Assembly (NCBI GenBank): GCA_029237695.1
Contig: CM055265.1
Span: 46,127,056-46,191,055, forward strand
Source of the DNA: Conchocele bisecta
Lineage: Eukaryota > Mollusca > Bivalvia > Lucinida > Thyasiridae
DNA: 64,000 bases
Direction of reading: 5' to 3'
Made by a program: the position numbers and the translations under genes. The notes beneath the pieces are model-generated. The model did not search any database, had not been told where the DNA came from, and saw nothing but the letters and a program-made list of their open reading frames with translations. Shown here in pieces: positions 54,295 to 64,000 of this stretch. The number at the start of each line of letters is the position of its first letter. The stretch's first letter is position 1.

Positions 54295-56384
54295 AACAAG
54301 AAACGAGGCAAAGCCACGAAGGCCAGGTTTTTTCCAAGCATAGACACTTGGATAACATAATTATACCCACTTTTGTAGACTAGATGGCCGTGGCCTGCAT
54401 GTCGCGCCTTGGGGCGAGGCATGGACACTAACAAAATAGATATAGTAGATGGAAAAACTTTAACCAAAAAACTTTAACCGGACACACGGACGAACGGACG
54501 GACGTATGCTAAAATGCCGATGATATCGCGCTTTCCGCAAGCAGGTGTGACAATGATGATAAACACCCATGTGAAGTATCAAGGTATTAGGTGAAGCAGT
54601 TGCAGAGATATAGTACACAAAAAAACTTTAACAAAAAAATTAAAAGTAATTTGAACTTGACATAGGGCACAGGATCGCGCTTTCCGCAAGCAGGTGCGAC
54701 AATGATGATAAACACCCATGTGAAGTATCAAGGTATTGGGTGAAGCAGTTGCAGAGATATAGTACACGAAAAAACTTTAACAAAAAAATTCAAAGTAATT
54801 TGACCTTGACATTGGGCACAGGATCGCGCTTTCCGCAAGCAGGTGCAACAATGATGATAAACACCCATGTGAAGTCTCAAGGTATTGGGTGAAGCAGTTG
54901 CAGAGATATAGTACACGAAAAAACTTTAACATAAAAATTCAAAGTAATTTGAACTTGACATAGGGCACAGGATCGCGCTTTCCGCAAGCAGGTGCGACAA
55001 TGATGATAAACACCCATGTGAAGTATCAAGGTATTGGGTGAAGCAGTTGCAGAGATATAGTACACGAAAAAACTTTAACAAAAAAATTCAAAGTAATTTG
55101 ACCTTGACATTGGGCACAGGATCGCGCTTTCCGCAAGCAGGTGCAACAATGATGATACACCCATGTGAAGTCTCAAGGTATTGGGTGAAGCAGTTGCAGA
55201 GATATAGTACACAAAAAAACTTTAACAAAAAAATTCAAAGTAATTTGACCTTGACATTGGGCACAGGATCGCGCTTTCCGCAAGCAGGTGCAACAATGAT
55301 GATAAACACCCATGTGAAGTATCAAGGTATTGGGTGAAGCAGTTGCAGAGATATAGTACAACGACACGAAAAAACTTTAACAAAAAAATTCAAAGTAATT
55401 TGACCTTGACATTGGGCACAGGATCGCGCTTTCCGCAAGCAGGTGCGACAATGATGATAAACACCCATGTGAAGTATCAAGGTATTGGGTGAAGCAGTTG
55501 CAGAGATATAGTACACGATAAAACTTTAACAAAAAAATTCAAAAAAATTAAAGTAATTTGACCTTGACATTGGGCACAGGGGCCGCACGGTTGGGGGTTA
55601 GAATGAAAATATGGATGATGATAAACACCCATGTGAAGTCAAGGTAATGGGTGAAGCAGTTGCAGAGATATAGTATAACGAAAAAGTTTTAACCAAAAAA
55701 ACTTTAACCAGACGTATGTTAAAAAGTTAACGTTGAAAATGGCTAAGTCAATTACGTAGAAATAATAGGTGAAGGTAAAAAAATGGTCACATGTTGGATA
55801 GTTGTATGTGGTAGGCATCCCTTGGTTATGAAGCTGTGAAAGTTTGGTGGTCCTAGGTGGTACAGTACCAAAGAAATGGACTTAAACACGAAAACTTAAC
55901 ATTGTAAAACGCGAAAAACTTAACATTGAAAATGGCTAAGTCGACTGCGCGGAAAAAATGGGTGAAGTTAAAAAAAAAAGTAACATGTTGGATAGTGATA
56001 TGTGGTGGGTACCCCTTGATTATGAAGCTGTGAAAGTTTGGTGGTCCTAGGTGGTACAGTACCAAAGAAATGGACTTAAACACGAAAACTTAACATTGTA
56101 AACACGAAAACTTAACATTGAAAATGGCTAAGTCGACTACGCGGAAAAAATGGGTCAAGTTAAAAAAAAAGTAACATGTTGGATAGTGATATGTGGTGGG
56201 CACCCCTTGATTATGAAGCTGTGAAAGTTTGGTGGTCCTAGGTGGTACAGTAACAAAGAAATGGACTCAAACACGAAAACTTAACATTGATTGTGGACGC
56301 CGCCCGCCGCCCACCGCCCGCCCGCCCCGCCCGCCCGGCTTTCGCCAATCCAATAGCTTGGATTTTTTTTCAAAAAACCTGGCT
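54295..56384 (+). mobile_element. rolling-circle-like element, family A, copy 3
   Basis: AACAAGAAACGAGGCAAAGC start. About seven 149-bp units lie between 54540 and 55560, two with CAACAATGATGATA variants, then the 190-bp region and a CCGCC tract. The hairpin ends ACCTGGCT|AAAAAA. Confidence 0.8.
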
Positions 56385-56691
56385 AAAAAATGATTATATC
56401 TGTTTAAAACTGGTGGAATAGTTACACAATTATACACTTATTTAATTCCTGTAAAGAACATTTTGTGCCTAATAGATGAGACCCCAACTTAAAGTTGACA
56501 CTTATTCTGAAAAAAATGCAAGATTTGATTGTAAATGATGTCGGAATACATGCATGACAAAAACTTCGAGCTTTGAATGTCGTGTCTAGTTCTCACATCA
56601 TTTCCAGAAAATAGTATTGATTTTCTTAATCAACATTAGCGAAATATGTTGACATGATAATTTAAGGGATTCCAGAGATTTTAATTGTCAG

Positions 56692-57296
56692 TATTTATTA
56701 CAGGAATGAATGGCCTTTTTGTGGAATTTATCGGGGTATAAACTTGGAAAAGTCGCGGGAATACTGGATGAAGGCCGGAAGGCCTCATCCAATATTCCCG
56801 CGACTTTTCCAAGTTTATTACAGGAATGAATGGCCTTTTTGTGGAATTTATCGGGGTATAAACTTGGAAAAGTCGCGGGAATACTGGACGAAGGCCATAA
56901 GGCCTCGTCCAGTATTCCAGCGACTTTTCCAAGTTTATTACAGGAATGAATGGCCTTTTTGTGGAATTTATCGGGGTATAAACTTGGAAAAGTCGCGGGA
57001 ATACTGGACGAAGGCCGGAAGGCCTCGTCCAGTATTCCCGCGACTTTTTCCAAGTTTATATCCCCGATAAATTCAATAAAAAGGCCATTCATTCCTTATA
57101 ATTCCAGCATTTGAAATAAATTCATCAAGAAAATGTGTTTATTTTTCGTTTTCTTAAGAATTATTTAACTGCGCCTCACGATTACGGAAAGTAGTTCGGC
57201 GTGGGAGTTTACTGGGATATAAATTTTGGACAGAGGCTTGCTACGGGCCAATCAAATGTTAGAGAATAGTGTAAATATTTTTGTGCTGGAATTATT
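56692..57296. mobile_element. fold-back element FB with triplicated hairpin
   Basis: The hairpin is present three times at exactly 120-bp spacing (56701, 56821, 56941), then the normal tail ending TGCTGGAATTAT. Each hairpin has its own loop variant (GGCCGGAAGGCC or GGCCATAAGGCC). Confidence 0.85.
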
Positions 57297-57297
57297 A

Positions 57298-57680
57298 TCC
57301 AGTTAAGGAATTAGTAATTGAGTATTGTCACTCCATCATTCTTAAGCAATTTGGGTATTTCAAAATTTTAATTGGGTAAAATAAAATCACACTACTGTTT
57401 ACACATCAATAGACAGCAATTATTGAATAATTTGCTTCGAAATGAAAACAAGTCTTGGCATTTCATTAGAATTGTCTCCTTGGAGACAATTCTAATGAAA
57501 TACCAAGGTGTGTTTTCTTAGAAAATAAGAACAATATGCTATATTTGTGGTCTGTTTATTGTTTTCTGCAGCATGATAAATATACCATAAAATTTGTATT
57601 GCTTTTTGATACTCGCTACTTCTGATTTCAATTGGGTTTTTGGCAATTTTAATTGGGTATTTAAGCAAATACACAGCTTT
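57298..57680. mobile_element. MITE family M7, second copy
   Basis: Starts TCCAGTTAAGGAATTAGTAA; central TTAGAATTGTCTCCTTGGAG palindrome at about 57467-57498. Reverse orientation relative to 1247. Confidence 0.65.
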
Positions 57681-57682
57681 AA

Positions 57683-57861
57683 ATTAAATTTTGTTGTCTG
57701 CTGGAAATGTTTTATTTTCAATATTTCTCGATGAAAACCCGTTTTGACAGCGCATGAGAAGCGTCTCCACTGGATACGATTCTCATGTGCTGCCAAAACA
57801 GGTTTTTTGTGAAGAATTAAGGCAAAAATTAAAACCAGCAGACGACAATTTTCGTCTCCCG
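57683..57861. mobile_element. MITE family M3, variant centre
   Basis: TTGTTGTCTGCTGG and CCAGCAGACGAC; centre GCGTCTCCACTGGATACGAT instead of the usual ATCATTTCC type. Confidence 0.65.
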
Positions 57862-57884
57862 CGAAATACACAATGATGGCACTA

Positions 57885-58210
<326 letters not shown>

Positions 58211-58257
58211 CCTTTCCCCCCTATTGGCCTAAGTAACTGGAATGGATTTTTATATGT

Positions 58258-58603
58258 TAAAGGTACATGCCCACTCAGTAGGCACAACATGTTCTTTATA
58301 TCAAAGACATCATCCGAGACATTTCCTGGCAAAATAGACAATCATTCACCATTTCCTCACGTATTGAGTGGCATTATTATTTTATATCAGACGTAAATTT
58401 TCTGTATTTATTTTTTGACGTGCAATGATCATACTTTATAATCTGTTGAAAATACTATTTTTTTAAACGACACATTTAATTTGTATAAATAATTAAAAAA
58501 CATCATGTCTCATGTGCATATAAAATGGAATAGTGACTCAATTATACACTTATTTAATTCCTATAAAGAACATTTTGTGCCTACTGAGTGGGCATGTACC
58601 TTT
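58258..58603. mobile_element. MITE family M4, intact 346 bp
   Basis: AAAGGTACATGCCCACTCAG at the left, exact complement at the right, and AAGAACAT(T/G)TTGTGCC next to it on both sides. Confidence 0.85.
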
Positions 58604-58634
58604 AATTTCAGGACCAATCCAACCGTCACATAAG

Positions 58635-58745
58635 AGTTGACATAAGACAACGAAGCGCGTCTTCATGGTGCTTTAATTTAACGAATACCATGAAGCTGTT
58701 TTAAAGGAACCATAAATTATAACAATTTTCCCCAATAAGGGCTAG
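58635..58745. repeat. family G element, 5' fragment
   Basis: AGAGTTGACATAAGACAACG and ACGAATACCATGAAGCTG match the start at 20589. Confidence 0.5.
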
Positions 58746-58837
58746 AATTTAACAGATTTTAGTTACTAGCCAGAAGGACCAGTAGGTTCTGAAATCTATT
58801 GGTCCTGCAGGAATTCTACTCCAGGTCCGATAATTAA

Positions 58838-59046
58838 CCCTCACTACGCGGGAGACGAAAATTGTCGTCTGCTATTTTTCATTTTTGCCTTAATTCTTCA
58901 CAAAAAACCTGTTTTGGCAGCACATGAGAATCGTCTCCAGTGGAGACGCTTCTCATGCGCTGTCAAAACACGTTTTTATCGAGAAATATTGAAAATAAAA
59001 CATTTCCAGGAGACAACAAAATTTAATTCAGCGTAGTAAGGGTTAA
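58838..59046. mobile_element. MITE family M3, variant centre
   Basis: Starts TTAACCCTCACTACGCGG; centre GAATCGTCTCCAGTGGAGAC; ends GCGTAGTAAGGGTTAA. Confidence 0.7.
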
Positions 59047-59070
59047 GCAACCAAAAAACATAAAAACATG

Positions 59071-59856
59071 AGTAGTATAGAGGGAGTCAAAATGATACCA
59101 CCAAAAGTGGGAGCGTTATTGATACCCGTTACAGCTCCCAACAGTATCGAAAAAATGGTGGTTTTGCCCAATAATATAAACTAGCAACCAACACTGAAAT
59201 ATTTAAACCGCGAAACCGTCTTGTTGTACGCCCACCATACTTAGTGAACAAATTTTGAAATTGAGATTGAAAATAATGGCTTCAAAAAAGAAGATGAACA
59301 AAAGTACTCACCAGCACCCTCGAAAAACTGGCTTTTTGTATAGAGAAAAGCAGAATGATACCACCAGAGGTGGCACCGTTTCCACCACCACACAACACTC
59401 CCAACACCCACGAAAAATTGGGAACGGATTTCAGAAAAACCCAAATACATCGAACTACAACAAACTACAGGCACTACAACTAACACAGACGAAAGACAGA
59501 TAGAACTTTATAGAAGGTGCATATTTTGTCGGGCTAGTGTGATTTCGGCTATTTTCTCCCAAGAGGCGAACAGAAATGATACCACCCATTTGTGTATTTG
59601 GACACATTTGGGAAAAGTGTAGAAAAAATTTGCCTCCCAAGAGGCAAACAGAAATGATACCACCCAATTGTCCACATTCGGACTTTTGGAAAAGTGTAGG
59701 AGAAATTCACTTCCCAAGAGGCAAACAGAAATGATACCACCCAATTGTACACATTCGGACTTTAGGGAAAGTCGAAGAAAAATCGTCTCCCAAGAGCAAA
59801 ACAAAATCTAGACCACATCGAAAAAACAGAAAACCTCTCCCAAAGGTAGGCCCAAG
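59071..59856. repeat. left terminal arm
   Basis: The inner part has three units of about 78 bp (CCCAAGAGGCAAACAGAAAT). It includes about 60 bp (59195-59255) that in the right arm sits between two copies of a 240-260-bp block. An ATG-led frame from 59274 (MASKKKMNKS, 77 codons) exists in both arms. Confidence 0.85.
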
Positions 59857-59873
59857 ATTTTCCATGTTGTACC

Positions 59874-60476
59874 ATGTCCATGTTGTATGGGATCGGTACC
59901 ACTCGTCTTCGAAGAATATGGGACGCCATCGATGCGGAACGTAGTACAAAACCCGAAGAACAAGAAACCCCAGAAGAACAAGAAACCCCTACCCCCGTAG
60001 TACACAGGGTGACCGCGCCTGGTTTTGCCGGCCCCACTGAGTTCCCCACGGATCTACTAGAAGATGTACAAAACGCCAGCTCGTTCGAAGAGTTGACGCA
60101 CCTGTCCGACATGGAGAGACGCCTGGAGAGCCGGTTGGACGCGCTGGAACGCAGACTGTTGGACGCAATTTTCGACGATGCCCACACGGCCGATTCCAAG
60201 TGTCCGAAGAAAGACGAGCTGGAGGTGCACGACATCTGGAGAACCGTAGAGAATGCGAAGTGGTGGCTGGGGGTCTCTGTGGCGGCGTACGCGGTCTGCA
60301 GACCACTGTTCCCATTCATGGCTCTAGAGGCCCGTAGACTCCGGAAGAGCAAAACAGACTCCGACGCCCAGTTTGTGCACTCCGCAAACAAGTCCGGTAC
60401 GCCGAAGGGAAAAAATGAAACTAGCGACTCCGTACACCAGCACTCTGGTAGTCGCGACCCGTTCTACAAGGAGTAG
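59874..60476 (+). CDS. unrecognised 200-residue protein in a fold-back element
   Basis: ATG with A at -3, 200 codons, TAG stop. Layout: an N-terminal basic helix (RLRRIWDAIDAER), an acidic Pro/Glu tract with the direct repeat EEQETP twice (28-40), a probable coiled coil (about 74-100, MERRLESRLDALERRLL), a hydrophobic stretch WWLGVSVAAYAVCRPLFPFM (130-149) that could span a membrane, a basic stop (RRLRK) and a polar Ser/Lys tail. It is clearly richer in GC and CpG than the arms or the surroundings. I recognise no family. The open frame, Kozak-like start and biased composition argue for a real or recently real gene. No AATAAA was noticed downstream. Confidence 0.6.
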   Translation: MSMLYGIGTTRLRRIWDAIDAERSTKPEEQETPEEQETPTPVVHRVTAPGFAGPTEFPTDLLEDVQNASSFEELTHLSDMERRLESRLDALERRLLDAIFDDAHTADSKCPKKDELEVHDIWRTVENAKWWLGVSVAAYAVCRPLFPFMALEARRLRKSKTDSDAQFVHSANKSGTPKGKNETSDSVHQHSGSRDPFYKE

Positions 60477-60559
60477 CCATTTTGAAAAAAAAGTTCTTTG
60501 TCTTTCTTGTTTTGTACCGAGTTGTCTTTCCTGTTCCGAGTTGTCTTTCTTTCCGTTCC

Positions 60560-61367
60560 AATTTTTCTACCTCCTTTGGGAGAGGTTTTCTGTTTTTACA
60601 CAAATGGGTGGTATCATTTCTGTTTGCCTCTTGGGAGGCGAATTTTTTCTACACTTTTTCCAAATGTGTCCAAATACACAAATGGGTGGTATCATTTCTG
60701 TTCGCCTCTTGGGAGAAAATAGCCGAAATCACACTAGCCCGACGAAATATGCACCTTCTATAAAGTTCTATCTGTCTTTTGTCTGTGTTAGTTGTAGTGC
60801 CTGTAGTTTGTTGTAGTTCGATGTATTTGGGTTTTTCTGAAATCCGTTCCCAATTTTTCGTGGGTGTTGGGAGTGTTGTGTGGTGGTGGAAACGGTGCCA
60901 CCCTCTGGTGGTATCATTCTGCTTTTCTCTATACAAAAAGCCACTTTTTCGAGGGTGCTGGTGAGTACTTTTGTTCGTCTTCTTTTTTGAAGCCATTATT
61001 TTCAATTTCAAAATTTTTTCACTAAGTATGGTGGGCGTTCGCCTGTGTTAGTTGTAGTGCCTGTAGTTTGTTGTAGTTCGATGTATTTGGGTTTTTCTGA
61101 AATCCGTTCCCAATTTTTCGTGGGTGTTGGGAGTGTTGTGTGTTGGTGGAAATGGTGCCACCTCTGGTGGTATCATTCTGCTTTTCTCTATACAAAAAGC
61201 CCATTTTTCGAGGGTGCTGGTGAGTACTTTTGTTCATATTTCAGTGTTGGTGGCTAGTTTATATTATTGGGCAAAAACACCATTTTTTCGATACTGTTTG
61301 GAGCTGTAACGGGTATCAATAACGCTCCCACTTTTGGTGGTATCATTTTGACTCCCTCTATACTACT
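60560..61367. repeat. right terminal arm
   Basis: Complement of the left arm with two changes. A 240-260-bp block containing CAGGCACTACAACTAACACA (in complement) is duplicated (about 60780-60990 and 61030-61245), and only two of the 78-bp inner units are present. Confidence 0.85.
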
Positions 61368-61689
61368 ACATGCCATATTTAAAACTTGAAATTTGCACTG
61401 GTTTGTTATCTGAATCATGTGAATCACTACTTGCATATTATATGCACCATGCACATGGGATTTTGTGACTATTGGCATCATATACTAGAGATTCACGATC
61501 TTGTTTCCAAGACATTAGAAAAATACGTTTTCATTTTCCTTTGTCAGAAACTTTTGTCTGATGTTTTTAGGAAATTTATGATGTATTGCCCTTTTTTTCA
61601 CTAGCCAGGAGGACCACTGGCTTGAAATTTTTACTAATCTTGTGGTAGAACTACTGGCCTCGGACCACTGGACCAGTGTTAATTTCGAG

Positions 61690-62170
61690 CCACGCCAATG
61701 TGAAGTTTGCGAAAGCGATAAGATTGTGAACTTGACCTTGGGGTTAGCGGGGGTCTGAGGGTCGTGGAGTTTGCATGGCATGATAGAGAACCATTAGACG
61801 AAGGTCTGTGTACAATATCAAGAACAGCAGTGAAAGTTTATGAAAGTACAAAGACTGTGACCTTGGGGTTAGCGGAGGTCTGAGTGTCGTGGATTTGTCA
61901 CAGCATGATCAGTAGAGAAAGGCATGTGTGAAATATCAAAACGTTTCGTGAAAGGAAACCCCCAACGTTAAGTTTATGAAAGCAATAAGACTGTGGCCTT
62001 GACCTTGAGGTTAGCAGGGGCCTGATAACCATGGATTTGTTATAGCATGATAGATAATCATTAGAGAAAGGCATGTGTGAAATATCAAAACGTTTGGTGA
62101 AAGTAAACAGAAATTATAACAAATTTCTCCCAACGTTAAGTTTTCAAATTTTTGAAGACAGACGGACGGA
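61690..62170. repeat. family G tandem units
   Basis: About three units with CTTGACCTTGGGGTTAGCGG, TTTGTCACAGCATGAT and AGGCATGTGTGAAATATCAA, followed by GACAGACGGACGGACGTGCC. Confidence 0.7.
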
Positions 62171-62417
62171 CGTGCCAACGATATGGAGGAAGGGGCCATT
62201 TCTATGGCGTGAAAACTTTTCCCGGCCATTGTCCATGTACCCATAATATTTAGGGTTATCACGATACGTGACATTTTTCAGAGAACAAAATGTCCCGTTT
62301 ATTTAACCAAGGGGACATTGGTCATAAAACTATTCAATTTGATTTCTTATGTTACTAATGTTTGCCATGTTTGTTCAGGTCACTGCCTCGGGTTAAATGG
62401 CATCAACTCCACATCAG

Positions 62418-62720
62418 TAGCCTATTTGACCAACATTGCAAAGTATACTTTCCTAGCAAAGTATACTTTGAGGGAGAAATTTTCAATTTTAGGATAAATT
62501 TATTAATTTTTATTATACTGAATTTATTACATTATCACAACCATTTTGGCTGTGATAATGTAATAAATTCAGTATAATAATTCTGCATAGTTTTAATCAT
62601 CAAATATATGCAATCATTAGTTCTGTATGAAATAATGCATTTCGGAAAAATCAATGATTACTCCCTCAAAGTATACTTTGCTAGATAAGTATACTTTGCA
62701 ATGTTGGTGAAATAGGCTAC
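62418..62720. mobile_element. MITE family M2, intact 303 bp
   Basis: GTAGCCTATTTGACCAAC to GGTGAAATAGGCTAC; the central palindrome has one mismatch (CACAACC against GGCTGTG). Confidence 0.85.
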
Positions 62721-62841
62721 TGACCAGGATCTATAGTGGTCAGGAATGATGACCAGTGTGGGCCCTGATCAACTATGCATATGATCCGGGGCTGTGGTGG
62801 TCGCAACTATGTTCCTTTTCTCAGCCAGGGGCCATATTATG

Positions 62842-63080
62842 CCGTTACTCACAACAATTGTCGGCTGCTGCTGCTTTTATATCTTGCCTTATTTCTCAAT
62901 AAAAACATGTTTTGATAGCACTTCAGAATCATTTCCAATGGAAATGATTCTAAAGTGCTGTCAAAGCATGTTGTAAATTATTCTAAAGTGCTGTCAAAGC
63001 ATGTTTTTGATGATAACAATGGAAAATAGAAAATAAACAGCAGATAACAAAAAATTAAGATAGTGGTCTAAGGGTTAACT
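62842..63080. mobile_element. MITE family M3, long form
   Basis: Between GCCGTTACTCACAAC and GATAGTGGTCTAAGGGTTAA. Confidence 0.75.
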
Positions 63081-63403
63081 GTAAATATGTTTAACCCTTT
63101 CACCACTAAGTAACTGACATGGACTAGGTCATGCTAACTTTGAGACTGTTCTATTATGCAGAAAAGGGGATCATGTGTAAAATAAAATCGACAAAATGGT
63201 GCAAATCTTGATAAGGTGGCTCATTGTGAGCTGGTTTATCATGGTCTACACCGTTTACAAATATTATAAAAGAGGTATAATGGTGTTGAAATGGTTAAAG
63301 GTGGTGAAAATATCTGTTATCTGCATTTTATTTGTTTGCCTGTTCAACAAAAATGTGTTCCTTGTTAGCCCAATATTCACAATAAACCACTGGCCCTACG
63401 CCC

Positions 63404-63791
63404 CAGGGGGCCGTTTCACTAAACTTCATAGGACTAAAATGTTTGTAAGTGCAAATTTAGGACAGTCTGGAAATTTCAATTGATGGATTTACATTTATTG
63501 AGCATAGGCTGCATATGCAGCCCATGCTCAATAAATGTAAATCCAATAATTGTTTACAAGAAAACAGTGTTAATGTGAAATTTACAGACTATCATAATTT
63601 TGCCTTTACAAATATTTCAATTTAAGGCTTTACATTTATTGAGCATAGGCTGCACATGCAGCCTATGCTCAATAAATGTAAATCCAAAAATTATTTACGA
63701 GGAAACATTGTTAATGTGAAATTCACAGACTATCATAATTTTGCACTTACAAACATTTTAGTCGTACAAAGTTTAGTGAAACGGGTCCCTG
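63404..63791. mobile_element. MITE family M1 with duplicated centre
   Basis: Termini CAGGGGGCCGTTTCACTAAA and complement. The central palindrome (GCATAGGCTGCATATGCAGC type) occurs twice, at about 63500 and 63650, making the copy about 140 bp longer than the intact form. Confidence 0.8.
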
Positions 63792-64000
63792 GCTGGTAAA
63801 ATTTGATCAGGGCTGAAAGAATTCAACAGCCAGCTGGCCCAGTGGGCCAACAATTCTTTTGCAAAGATGTGTACGTAACTTTTTTCACTCACAATTGATA
63901 ACAATCTGTAACAAATGCTGAATACATTGTTTTTGGGCCAGCAAAATATCAATCGGGCCAGCAGTTTTCTAAATTAATTTTGAAAAAAGACAGGGGCCCG

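Larger units (their letters stand above)
59071..61367. mobile_element. 2.3 kb fold-back element carrying one ORF
   Basis: Termini AGTAGTATAGAGGGAGTCAA and exact complement, flanked by ACATG on both sides (59066-59070, 61368-61372), a 5-bp target duplication. Arms of about 0.8 kb each run almost to a central unique GC-rich segment with an intact 200-codon ORF (59874-60476). AATGATACCACC occurs five times in the left arm (59091, 59354, 59575, 59653, 59730) and five times in complement in the right arm (60607, 60685, 60907, 61166, 61336). No transposase or polymerase was seen, so it is non-autonomous or of an unknown type. AG...CT ends recall Polintons, but the size, gene content and 5-bp duplication do not. 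Confidence 0.85.

Noticed and set aside
18315..55516. Recurrent 62-codon minus- or plus-strand frames ([20 protein letters not shown])
   Set aside because: By-product of the 149-bp tandem unit of family A; the frame overlaps unit boundaries and changes with indels.
59255..59503. 82-codon frame in the arms (MASKKKMNKS...) as a second gene
   Set aside because: Present in both arms and overlapping the duplicated block, with no start-to-stop conservation evident; kept only as a note.
59071..61367. Small Polinton/Maverick
   Set aside because: AG...CT ends fit, but there is no polymerase, integrase or capsid gene, and the duplication is 5 bp rather than 6.

Overview
The window looks like a gene-poor stretch of a large, repeat-rich animal genome, most likely a bivalve mollusc (inference). 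The reasons are one vertebrate-like lysosomal sulfatase gene with short exons and canonical GT-AG introns, an APE-type LINE, and very many short inverted-repeat elements. There are also tandem-repeat-cored elements carrying the TGACCTTGACC motif and ACGG/GACA microsatellites, resembling the 'pearl'/Helentron-associated elements described in bivalves. I see no rRNA, tRNA gene, CRISPR array or bacterial-type operon.

The only host gene I can build is N-acetylgalactosamine-6-sulfatase (GALNS) on the minus strand. Nine internal exons lie at 40115-40217, 28676-28819, 22986-23180, 20255-20391, 14791-14894, 13185-13321, 5100-5193, 4376-4497 and 1655-1772. Each has an AG acceptor and a GT donor, and all eight junctions keep the frame (1154 nt, about 384 codons). 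The N-terminal exons, with the catalytic cysteine, should lie beyond the right edge, and the C-terminal exon beyond the left edge. Everything else is intron, or the >23 kb stretch 5' of the 40.1 kb exon, and almost all of it is repeat.

Layout. 0-5.2 kb: last three exons between small inverted-repeat elements and a 1.85 kb TA-flanked TIR element. 5.8-13.1 kb: a degenerate plus-strand LINE (zinc-knuckle ORF1, endonuclease, reverse transcriptase) split by a 2.84 kb insertion. 13.1-23.2 kb: four exons, several MITEs, a 2.8 kb rolling-circle-like element nested in a MITE, and a CpG-rich block. 24.8-28.1 kb: a long inverted repeat leading into a 34-bp minisatellite. 28.7 kb: one exon. 29-34.9 kb: MITEs and tandem-cored elements. 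35.0-40.1 kb: a 5 kb, 33-bp minisatellite ending exactly on the 40.1 kb exon. 40.2-59 kb: nested rolling-circle-like elements and MITEs. 59.07-61.37 kb: a 2.3 kb element with about 0.8 kb inverted arms enclosing an intact 200-codon GC-rich ORF. 61.4-64 kb: more MITEs.

Main points of interest: (1) the 33-bp minisatellite repeats the exon end and 5' splice site of the GALNS exon it abuts; (2) the 59-61 kb fold-back element carries a single unrecognised membrane/coiled-coil ORF and five mirrored copies of a 12-bp motif in each arm; (3) seven different element families share one architecture (5' AACAAG, subterminal complement of a 3' hairpin, tandem core), insert without target duplication in two nested cases, and nearly all carry the nuclear-receptor-like site TCAAGGTCA in their tandem units.
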